Source: Candidatus Uabimicrobium amorphum (GTDB lineage: Bacteria > Planctomycetota > Uabimicrobiia > Uabimicrobiales > Uabimicrobiaceae). Taken from it: a stretch of 64,000 bases of DNA. The DNA lies in NCBI RefSeq assembly GCF_009002475.1, contig NZ_AP019860.1, positions 4,836,001-4,900,000 of the forward strand, written 5' to 3'. The notes under the pieces were generated by a model. The model searched no databases, had not been told where the DNA came from, and saw nothing but the letters and a program-made list of their open reading frames with translations. Shown piece after piece: positions 17,183-24,317 of the stretch. Within the stretch, counting starts at the first letter, position 1. Every line of letters starts with the position of its first letter. Position numbers and translations under genes: made by a program.

Positions 17183-17273
17183 TTACACCTCTCCCTGTGG
17201 GAGAGGTATGAGAATAGCAGGTTACAGCGCAGCTGTACCTGCTTATTCGATGGTGAGGGCATCGCACACCAAC
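17183..17273. repeat. inverted repeat element, right copy
   Basis: Reverse-oriented copy of the 16973 unit: CCTCTCCCTGTGGGAGAGG, TATGAGAAT, a hairpin AGCAGGT-T-ACAGC/GCTGTACCTGCT, then ATTCGATGGTGAGGG. The inner hairpin keeps its pairing but has different stem bases from the left copy, suggesting selection on structure or repeated gene conversion. Confidence 0.7.
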
Positions 17274-17303
17274 GAATATCAACACATTATTTCCCTTGAA
17301 CAA

Positions 17304-17346
17304 CGTGTACCTGCTTATTCGATGGTGAGGGCATCGCATACCAACA
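17304..17346. repeat. partial third copy of the repeat end
   Basis: GTACCTGCTTATTCGATGGT and following bases repeat the outer end of the right copy (17235-17273) almost exactly, ending 10 bp from the stop of the efflux adaptor gene. Bases 17274-17303 between the copies show nothing recognisable. Confidence 0.7.
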
Positions 17347-17356
17347 AATGACAATA

Positions 17357-18538
17357 CTACTTCCCCTGCACAACCACTTCCACATCGTTCTCAATCTGAT
17401 CTCCTGGGTGAACGATGACGAGTTCTCCCTCTTTGACTCCCGATTTGACTTCGACAAAAAATTCTCCCCAGTGGTCGATGGTCACTATTTTCATTTGTGC
17501 AGTATTGTCGTTAATGACAAACACTGCCCATTTGTCTTTCACGCGAAATAGCGTATTAATAGGGATTTTGAGTACGTTTTTGTTTTGCCAGATGACAATG
17601 CGCGTTTCTACACGGTAGTTGTCACCCAGGCCATGAGGAGCGCTAAAGTTGATGACGACATTGACGCGTTGCTCTTCCACCCCCAAAGCAGATACTTTTG
17701 TAAAGGCCGAAGGCTCTACATATTTTACAACACCGCGTATCGGTTTTCCGCCCCAATGTTCAATGACCACAGCATTTCCAGGACGAATTTTAACGGCATC
17801 ACTTGACAGAACGTCGCTAATAATTTCCAAGTTTTTCATATTGCCGATTTCGAGTATCTTTGTCCCTGGTGCTACAACAATGGCATTTTTTTCGAATATA
17901 TCGAGTATTTTTCCGGTTACGGGAGACACGATGTTGAGAGTACGCGGTTTGCTTTTACTTTCTTCGGGAACTTCCAAGGCCGCTTTGGCCATTTCCAGCT
18001 CAAAACGCGCTATTTCTTGGGCGAATTCGATGCGTTTGTGTTCTTGTTGCAGAGTATGTTCCGTGGTAATGGCTTTGTCCAAATCTTGTCGCGAGAACAA
18101 CTGGCTTTTGAAAAGCTTTTGCGCGCGTTCGCGTTCGGATTTAGCTAATTGCAATTCACCGCTAATTCTATTCAGTTGCGCTTCACACTGTTTGCAATTG
18201 CTTTGTGCTGCTTTTACACGTGCTACTTTTTCCGTTTGTGTTCTCTCGTCCAGTAACGGTGATTCACTCGGCTCTATTGTTGTGAGTAGTGTCTTTCCCG
18301 CAATGACGGAATCACCAATATTTAACTGGATGCGTTGTTGTTTTCCCGCTACGGGAGCGGATACAATATAGCGTTCTTTTATGCGTGTTTTACCATCTTC
18401 ATTGATCGTAACCTGAAGTTTTCCGCGTGTTACAGCAACAGCTTCTACGATAACAGGTTTTGGCAAAAAAGCAAAAATGATGAGAAAAATAAAACTACCA
18501 ATGAAAATTAGGTAAACGATTCGTTTGAAAACTTGCAT
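17357..18538 (-). CDS. HlyD-like periplasmic adaptor of an ABC exporter
   Basis: About 393 aa from the ATG at 18538, chosen because GTGGAG sits six bases before it; the GTG of that motif is an alternative upstream start. An N-terminal membrane anchor (VFKRIVYLIFIGSFIFLIIF) is followed by a split lipoyl/barrel-sandwich domain (YIVSAPVAGKQQRIQLNIGD and NIVSPVTGKILDIFEKNAIV). A coiled-coil hairpin lies between the halves (about 90-190), with a beta-barrel and membrane-proximal domain to the C-terminus. This is the membrane-fusion (adaptor) family that links an inner-membrane pump to an outer-membrane exit duct. It is third in an operon after an ABC ATPase and an FtsX-type permease. No outer membrane factor is encoded here, and the substrate is unknown. 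Confidence 0.9.
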   Translation of the reverse strand: MQVFKRIVYLIFIGSFIFLIIFAFLPKPVIVEAVAVTRGKLQVTINEDGKTRIKERYIVSAPVAGKQQRIQLNIGDSVIAGKTLLTTIEPSESPLLDERTQTEKVARVKAAQSNCKQCEAQLNRISGELQLAKSERERAQKLFKSQLFSRQDLDKAITTEHTLQQEHKRIEFAQEIARFELEMAKAALEVPEESKSKPRTLNIVSPVTGKILDIFEKNAIVVAPGTKILEIGNMKNLEIISDVLSSDAVKIRPGNAVVIEHWGGKPIRGVVKYVEPSAFTKVSALGVEEQRVNVVINFSAPHGLGDNYRVETRIVIWQNKNVLKIPINTLFRVKDKWAVFVINDNTAQMKIVTIDHWGEFFVEVKSGVKEGELVIVHPGDQIENDVEVVVQGK

Positions 18539-18560
18539 TGTATGCTCCACTATTAAAATC

Positions 18561-18590
18561 GATCCCGATCCCTTTCCCGATCCTGATCGT
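18561..18590. repeat. short hexanucleotide repeat tract
   Basis: Five 6-bp units (GATCCC GATCCC then TTTCCC GATCCT GATCGT) lie between the permease stop and the adaptor start. The period and CCGAT character resemble the tract at 45698-45836 and the palindrome at 49861. Confidence 0.55.
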
Positions 18591-18621
18591 CGTTTATTTT
18601 TATTTGTTAATATTTTTCTGT

Positions 18622-20982
18622 TTACTCTCGTGTTTTGAGTACGGATATTAAATCTAGTTTATATAACTTTTTACGCACAAAGAATCCTGAAATAATCGTT
18701 GCGGTGATGACGATGATAATGGCAAAAGCGTATGTACTGCCGTAAATAATGGGTGGTACGCGAAAAATCTCACTAGCGAGGCCAACAACGGAAAGCATTA
18801 CCAAAGCATAGCCTATTGCGATACCAATGGGTAGCGCCACAAGAGTAACCACTGCCAACTCACCAAGGAGAATACCGGAAACTTCACTATGTGTGAATCC
18901 TAAAACGCGTAAGGTAGCAAAGTCGCGACTCTTCTCGGCTAGAGAAATACGGACGGTGTTGTACACTACGCCAAATGCAATAATAACGGCGAAGATGACA
19001 TTCATCATTTTCATCACCAATAAATTTTCTGCCAGAGTTTTCTTGAAGTTTTCGACCAAAGAACTTTTGATGGATACACTGGCGACATGTGGCAATGATT
19101 TTACTTTTGTGTATAGTTGCGCTTTGCGTGAAGAGTCGATGGTTGCAAAAATGCCCGAAGCGCAACTACCTTCGCGTAGTAGATGATGCAATGCGTTTTT
19201 TTCCATATAAGCATTCAATCCCGAGAAATCATTGATAATGCCACATATTTGTACTTGGCATATGGGGCGTTGTCCTGATAACACTTCGATGGTGACGAAA
19301 TCACCTACGCGTAATTGCATTAGTTCGGCGAGCATTTTTGATACAAGTAAGCCCTTGGTGGGTAAATGAATGCGTTTGCGGTGCATGTCGAGAAGATAAT
19401 ATAAACGACTATTTTGTTGTAAGCCCATAATGGCAAGACGGCGCGAGCGGTGTTTGGCATGTAAGTGCGTGGCAACGCTGCGAAAAGATTCTTGGTATAG
19501 TACTCCTGGTAGTTTTGCGACAGAGTTTTTTACAAAATGTGATGTTGGCTCATTAAAAATGAGTGAAATATCATGACGCTTTGCAAGATGAAATTCTGTT
19601 TCAATAACATAGGAAATGGCGTCGGACATAAAACCACTCAGTACTAATATGGAGACGGACATCGCAATACCTAGGCTGGCAAAACAAGACTTGCCTAAAT
19701 TTCTTTCGAGGTGACGCATAACCATTCTTTCGCGTTGCGAAAGAAATTTACTTAAACCGGCCCTCTCGAAAAAAGTGGGCTTGTATATCGGTGGTGGTTC
19801 TGGTCGCATCGCTTCAGCTGCCGGAAGTTTTATTGCGCGGCGCACTACGCGAAAAACGCCGAAAAATGCAGTGAATAAACTAATGAGTATCGCGTAGATA
19901 ATGACTTCCACGTCCAACGAAAAATGAAAAATGGGAAAATGATAAAATTTGGTGTACATCCGCGTAAGGTTTCTACCAAGCATAACGCCGAGAAACGTTC
20001 CGAAAATTAACCCGGGTATCGTGATGAGGCACGCAAATTTAAAATAGTGAATTCCCACTTCTCGATGACGATAACCAAACGCTTTGAGTATGGCGATTTG
20101 TTCGCGCTGTGCGGAAATTAGTCTTGTAAAAACTACATAGAGTAAGAATATCGAGACGAGAAGAAATATGGTGGGCGCTACTTTGGCCATATTGGCTAGC
20201 TGATTGATTTCTTCTGATACATAGCGATTGGAAATTTGTTCGCTACGGTCATAGGCCCCACTTCCCCCATACGGTTTTAATAGGCGGTCTACCATCGTAA
20301 TGACTTTTTTGGTAGAAGAGTTTTTCATTAAATAAATATTTATTGTATTAAATGCACCCTGCATGTCGAACGCTGCGGCGAGTTCGTTGTATTTTATCCA
20401 GAACACCCCAAAGTGTTTTTGGTCTGGAAATAAATCTCCAGGACGAATTTCTAGTATGTATTCGGGACATAAAACAACTCCTACGATTTTTAATTTTTTC
20501 TTATGTCCGTTGAATAGGGCGACAACATGATCCCCCAATTTGAAATTTCGTGCGTTAAAAAATGATTCACTGATCATCACTTCGCTATTACTATTTGGGT
20601 TGACAAAACGTCCCTTACGTAGATATAACTTGCGGTGTGGTCCGTTACCTATAGTAATAAAACGACCTATGCATGGCTCTTTGGCCTCGGCAAAGTCTAA
20701 AGTGACATCAACAACAATTTCCGACTGTACTTTTACAATACCTGGTATTTTAGCAATGCGTTTTTGTAGTGACAATGGGGCGCGTTTTACGTTGGAAAAA
20801 ATGTGGGCAAAACCATAATTATCGTAGTAGATTTTTTGGGTTTGTATCAATGATTTTCGCGTGCTAATCGACATAACAAACATCGCAATTCCACACGCAA
20901 GTACAAGAGAAATGGCGACACATTGCCACTTCATTTTTGCCATGTCACGCAGTAGTTTCTTGTCGAGGCTACGAATTACCAT
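18622..20982 (-). CDS. ABC transporter permease with two FtsX domains
   Basis: 786 aa. A first TM segment (about 17-37) is followed by a MacB-type periplasmic domain (about 45-260). Three TMs of an FtsX domain come next (about 268-400, with REQIAILKAFGYRHREVG), then a linker ending PPPIYKPTFF. A second TM plus periplasmic domain (about 440-660) and a second FtsX domain follow (about 670-775, with FATLRVLGFTHSEVSGILL). The duplicated FtsX layout with two extracytoplasmic domains is typical of LolCE/MacB-like mechanotransmitting exporters. The start overlaps the ATPase stop by 7 bp, so translation is coupled. With the adaptor gene it forms a three-part exporter; the substrate could be a lipid, lipoprotein, peptide or drug. 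Confidence 0.92.
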   Translation of the reverse strand: MVIRSLDKKLLRDMAKMKWQCVAISLVLACGIAMFVMSISTRKSLIQTQKIYYDNYGFAHIFSNVKRAPLSLQKRIAKIPGIVKVQSEIVVDVTLDFAEAKEPCIGRFITIGNGPHRKLYLRKGRFVNPNSNSEVMISESFFNARNFKLGDHVVALFNGHKKKLKIVGVVLCPEYILEIRPGDLFPDQKHFGVFWIKYNELAAAFDMQGAFNTINIYLMKNSSTKKVITMVDRLLKPYGGSGAYDRSEQISNRYVSEEINQLANMAKVAPTIFLLVSIFLLYVVFTRLISAQREQIAILKAFGYRHREVGIHYFKFACLITIPGLIFGTFLGVMLGRNLTRMYTKFYHFPIFHFSLDVEVIIYAILISLFTAFFGVFRVVRRAIKLPAAEAMRPEPPPIYKPTFFERAGLSKFLSQRERMVMRHLERNLGKSCFASLGIAMSVSILVLSGFMSDAISYVIETEFHLAKRHDISLIFNEPTSHFVKNSVAKLPGVLYQESFRSVATHLHAKHRSRRLAIMGLQQNSRLYYLLDMHRKRIHLPTKGLLVSKMLAELMQLRVGDFVTIEVLSGQRPICQVQICGIINDFSGLNAYMEKNALHHLLREGSCASGIFATIDSSRKAQLYTKVKSLPHVASVSIKSSLVENFKKTLAENLLVMKMMNVIFAVIIAFGVVYNTVRISLAEKSRDFATLRVLGFTHSEVSGILLGELAVVTLVALPIGIAIGYALVMLSVVGLASEIFRVPPIIYGSTYAFAIIIVITATIISGFFVRKKLYKLDLISVLKTRE

Positions 20983-21677
20983 ACGAGATCCTTTGCCGTC
21001 TTCTTGATATGGTTTTTTTCGATTTTGGCTATTTCGCCGTCGGAAATATAAATAACACGGTCCGCCATTTCTGATATGACGGCATTGTGAGTAATGACCA
21101 CTGTTGTTGTGCCCAAAGTTTTATTAACATGTTCGATGACATCGAGAACTAAACTTCCCGTTTTGACATCAAGTGCACCGGTTGGTTCGTCGCATAGAAG
21201 AACGTTTGGCTTTTTTGCAATAGCACGGGCAATGGCTACTCGTTGTTGTTCCCCTCCGGATAGTTGTGAAGGGAAATGATTCATGCGATCTGCTAAGCCT
21301 ACGATGTCGAGAGCTTCTTCTGGTGACATGGCATCGTTGGCAATTTCGGTAATAAGCGCTACGTTTTCTCGCGCTGTTAGACTAGGAATCAAGTTGTAAA
21401 ACTGAAAAACAAATCCCACATTTTCACGGCGATACAAAGTTAAACTGGCATCATCATAGTCGGTAAGAGTCTTTTGTGCATAGGTGATGCTACCATTAGA
21501 CGGTACGTCTAACCCTCCGAGAATATTTAGAAGAGTTGATTTTCCGCTTCCTGATGGTCCAAGTAAAACCACAAATTCTCCATGATGAAGTTCTAAATCC
21601 ACACCACGTAAGGCATGAACCTGTACTTCTCCCATGTGATAAACTTTTGTAACGCCTTGTGCTTTAAAAACAATCAT
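20976..21677 (-). CDS. ABC transporter ATPase, LolD/MacB type
   Basis: 233 aa. Walker A GPSGSGKST lies near residues 40-48, the Q-loop in FVFQFYNLIPSLTARENV, the signature LSGGEQQRVAIARA near 139-152, Walker B VLLCDEPTGALD near 159-170 and the H-loop VITHN near 193-197. FQFYNLIPSLTA and EPTGALD are typical of the LolD/MacB/FtsE subfamily. It energises the adjacent FtsX-type permease, whose gene overlaps its stop. First gene of the exporter operon. Confidence 0.95.
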   Translation of the reverse strand: MIVFKAQGVTKVYHMGEVQVHALRGVDLELHHGEFVVLLGPSGSGKSTLLNILGGLDVPSNGSITYAQKTLTDYDDASLTLYRRENVGFVFQFYNLIPSLTARENVALITEIANDAMSPEEALDIVGLADRMNHFPSQLSGGEQQRVAIARAIAKKPNVLLCDEPTGALDVKTGSLVLDVIEHVNKTLGTTTVVITHNAVISEMADRVIYISDGEIAKIEKNHIKKTAKDLVW

Positions 21678-21797
21678 CGCAAAACCTCATTTTGTGTTTA
21701 GATGCTACAATAGTAGGCATGTTTAAGCAAATAACATGCCCTAATACGCGATGTAGATAAAGAGATGATAGATAGAGGTTTACCGATGGGATGAAAG

Positions 21798-21849
21798 GGG
21801 TTAACAGGATTAACATGAGTGATTTATATCTTGTTAATCCTGTTAATCC
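21798..21849. repeat. 18-bp-stem hairpin built on TTAATCCTG repeats
   Basis: Bases 21798-21815 (GGGTTAACAGGATTAACA) pair with 21832-21849 (TGTTAATCCTGTTAATCC), with one G-T pair. The right arm overlaps the last codons of the gene ending at 21843. It can act as a terminator for that minus-strand pair. Confidence 0.65.
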
Positions 21850-22400
21850 TGTCTAAAATTTTTTCCGATTTTCACACTTAAGATAGTTCCCGATATTGTT
21901 TTTTCTTTTATCGTGCCGTAGAGTTGCGAAAACATTTTTGCAAAAAGTATTTTCTCGTCATTACTTGCAATTCCTTGCTTTACTTTTCGCGCCAGCTTAT
22001 CTAACTGTTGATGACTTATGGGAATGTCGCTCACTACGTTGAGTAGTTGCGCTTGTATGCTTTTGCCTTCGATGTGAAAATTAATGGGGTTTTTGGTAAA
22101 TACTTGGCTGGTATGCCAAGAAGAGTTTTCCACTTGTAATACAACTTTGTTGTACTCGTCTTTAGGTATAAAGAATGGTAGAGTATGGGTAGTGCTTGAG
22201 GATAAATGATAAACGGTTTGCTTTTTTTTCCATGTGATTGTTACTACAAGAGTCTTACCAGAGTTTTTTGTGTAGGAAAAGCCACTGGCTCCTATTATTA
22301 AAACCAAGAGAGAGATTGTTGCAATGTATAGCCATTTTCGCGAATGTTTTTCGCGCAGAGTTTTTTCTTTTATTACAATAATAGGATCTTGTTTTTCCAT
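21843..22400 (-). CDS. single-pass membrane protein of unknown function
   Basis: 185 aa with a basic cytoplasmic start (LREKHSRKW), one TM helix (about 24-43, LYIATISLLVLIIGASGF) and a ~140-residue outer part that looks beta-rich at first and helical at the end. I do not recognise it. It begins 1 bp after the stop of a zinc-ribbon/HTH-like gene, so the two probably form a regulator/membrane-partner pair. Its 3' end lies inside a hairpin repeat. Confidence 0.65.
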   Translation of the reverse strand: MEKQDPIIVIKEKTLREKHSRKWLYIATISLLVLIIGASGFSYTKNSGKTLVVTITWKKKQTVYHLSSSTTHTLPFFIPKDEYNKVVLQVENSSWHTSQVFTKNPINFHIEGKSIQAQLLNVVSDIPISHQQLDKLARKVKQGIASNDEKILFAKMFSQLYGTIKEKTISGTILSVKIGKNFRQD

Positions 22401-22401
22401 A

Positions 22402-22734
22402 CTAGCTATCGCTTTTGCTTATATAGTTATCCAATATAGTTCTTTCGCTCGCGAGAACTTCAATTTTTGCTTTGAGTTTCTTGATACGTTCTTTTACGTG
22501 ATATTTTGTTGTTTCTAAAAGTTTTGCTGTCGAGGTCAAGTTACCGTCGTGTAGTAAAAATGAGTATAGCAATGACACTTCATCATCGGTCAATTGACCT
22601 AAAGGGGATGGTAAAGTGTTTACTTTTTTCGGGGTTGCGTAGTGCGGGCAATTGGGATTTGTGCAGCGTTGTTCTGTAAAAACAATCCACGATTTACACA
22701 AACCACATTCATGTTTTTTTTCATTTGCTTGCAT
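22402..22734 (-). CDS. zinc-ribbon plus DUF2089-like HTH protein
   Basis: 110 aa. Residues about 10-25 hold CGLCKSW ... CTNPNC, a four-Cys zinc ribbon. Residues about 48-95 (LTDDEVSLLYSFLLHDGNLT ... TTKYHVKERIKKLKAKI) match the pattern of DUF2089-type proteins, where an 'LExFLxxRGNLKEVE' helix is followed by a helix-turn-helix. This suggests a small DNA-binding regulator. It is co-transcribed with the downstream membrane protein (1-bp gap) and divergent from two secreted-protein genes, which it might control. The family assignment is by eye. Confidence 0.6.
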   Translation of the reverse strand: MQANEKKHECGLCKSWIVFTEQRCTNPNCPHYATPKKVNTLPSPLGQLTDDEVSLLYSFLLHDGNLTSTAKLLETTKYHVKERIKKLKAKIEVLASERTILDNYISKSDS

Positions 22735-22931
22735 CTATTATGCTCCATTACAATTGGTATCTGCTTTAATTACAAAAACTATTGTACATTATTTTTTTTG
22801 TATTTTCAAAAAGAAAACTTAAAGTGTGAATAGTTTTTTGCAAAAAAATCTATTTGTGTTTGCATTTTGTTTCTGTTTTGGTTAATATATTGAAAATGCG
22901 ATTGTGTTGAAGTTTATATAAGGAATATAAA

Positions 22932-24308
22932 ATGTCGATATTGCTACTATTGGTTTGCCTTTCTCTTTTGTGTGCGCAAGAAGAGAATGTTGTTGTTGAT
23001 GCAAAAAGCCTTGCCAATATAGTTATGGAAGTGAATGAACTTAAAGAAAACAACAAAAAACTTTCTCGGGAAGTTTCTTTTCTAAAAGAGCGGGTTTTGG
23101 GGACGCGAAAGCCTTTTTCTGTTTTGCAGAATGGCCGCTATATTATTCCCTTAATTGTTCGTACGCCCAAAATTGCAACGCATGGAGAAATCGATCCTTT
23201 AAAAATAAAACAACTACGCGACAAAATAGCGGTAAACCTTCGTGGTGCAAAAATTATTACGCAGGGAGAACTGCAACAATCTAAATTTATTACGCAGCTT
23301 TTGGCAGACTATACCAAGAAACTACCTTATCGTTTTTGGTATGTGCAATTTTCATTTTCATTATTGCGCCGCGATTACGAAGAAATGCCTTTTCATGCAA
23401 AATTGTATACGAAAAATAGTGCCGATTTTACACCATATTACCTTGCGACAAAAAACGGAGGAAATTGGCTGGGGTACAATGATCGTCATCGCATCACGAA
23501 AGCGGAAGCGCACAACAAATTTTCGATGCGAAAATTTAATACCATAAATGCATGTTTATTTACCGACTTTTCTTACGATGTAAAAACGCAATATCGATAC
23601 ATCTCGCTTTTCTATAAAAATAATGGTGAGGAAGTTGCCTTAAAGAGTCCTTTTTCCTCATATGGTTTTCCCGTGACAAACGCGAAGGTTCACCCGCAGA
23701 GTGTCATTTTTTTAGAACTAGAGAAAAATTCACCGCGTTTGTGGGGGTATTTGGAAAAACTAGAAGACATTTCAATAGGACCATGTATTATTTTTCCCAA
23801 AGAATATGAACAACTACAAAAAAAACAGCTGTGTTTTGCTGTCGATCGACATCGCAGTAAAATAGATGATATTGATTATGATTATACTTTTGAAGCTGAC
23901 AATATAATGATCGCGAAAGACGATGTTAGTGTAGAAGAAAATTTTGGATACTTGTTATGTCGTGTCTGGGTTCCGAATGATACCAAAATCTTCACCGTAC
24001 GCATGGGATACCTTTACAAGAAATTTAACTGTAACGACGTGTTTCCCGGATCACACTTGCGAGATATCAAAAGAGTCTCGCTGCCTACTTTACAAAAGCA
24101 TATAGCTCAATTTTCCGATCCTGAAAAGAAGAGTACGTGTTTAGTAAAAGCTTTGGGTACTTCGAAACCTAGTCGAAAAGTGGATATTGGAATGATCGAC
24201 GAAATAAAAGATTTTGTGTCTCATCTGAAAACATGGAAAAATGCGCGAAGTACTCGCGTAAGTAATATTATTGAAAAATTTACTCACATAATAAATAAAG
24301 CTAAATAG
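22932..24308 (+). CDS. secreted protein of unknown function with N-terminal coiled coil
   Basis: 458 aa. Signal peptide MSILLLLVCLSLLCAQ, then a coiled coil (about 25-55, VMEVNELKENNKKLSREVSF), then a mixed alpha/beta region without motifs I know. It contains many aromatic residues and ends in a helix. RBS AAGGAATATAAA precedes the ATG. The 845-aa secreted helical protein begins 9 bp downstream, so both are likely made and exported together. Confidence 0.7.
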   Translation: MSILLLLVCLSLLCAQEENVVVDAKSLANIVMEVNELKENNKKLSREVSFLKERVLGTRKPFSVLQNGRYIIPLIVRTPKIATHGEIDPLKIKQLRDKIAVNLRGAKIITQGELQQSKFITQLLADYTKKLPYRFWYVQFSFSLLRRDYEEMPFHAKLYTKNSADFTPYYLATKNGGNWLGYNDRHRITKAEAHNKFSMRKFNTINACLFTDFSYDVKTQYRYISLFYKNNGEEVALKSPFSSYGFPVTNAKVHPQSVIFLELEKNSPRLWGYLEKLEDISIGPCIIFPKEYEQLQKKQLCFAVDRHRSKIDDIDYDYTFEADNIMIAKDDVSVEENFGYLLCRVWVPNDTKIFTVRMGYLYKKFNCNDVFPGSHLRDIKRVSLPTLQKHIAQFSDPEKKSTCLVKALGTSKPSRKVDIGMIDEIKDFVSHLKTWKNARSTRVSNIIEKFTHIINKAK

Positions 24309-24317
24309 GAGTCTTTT

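Noticed and set aside
17079..17354. Minus-strand 91-codon frame with a repeated CPHHRISRY motif
   Set aside because: The repeated peptide is produced by the duplicated DNA repeat ends at 17235-17346, not by a gene.
17649..18371. 240-codon plus-strand frame
   Set aside because: Antisense to the well-supported HlyD-like adaptor gene.
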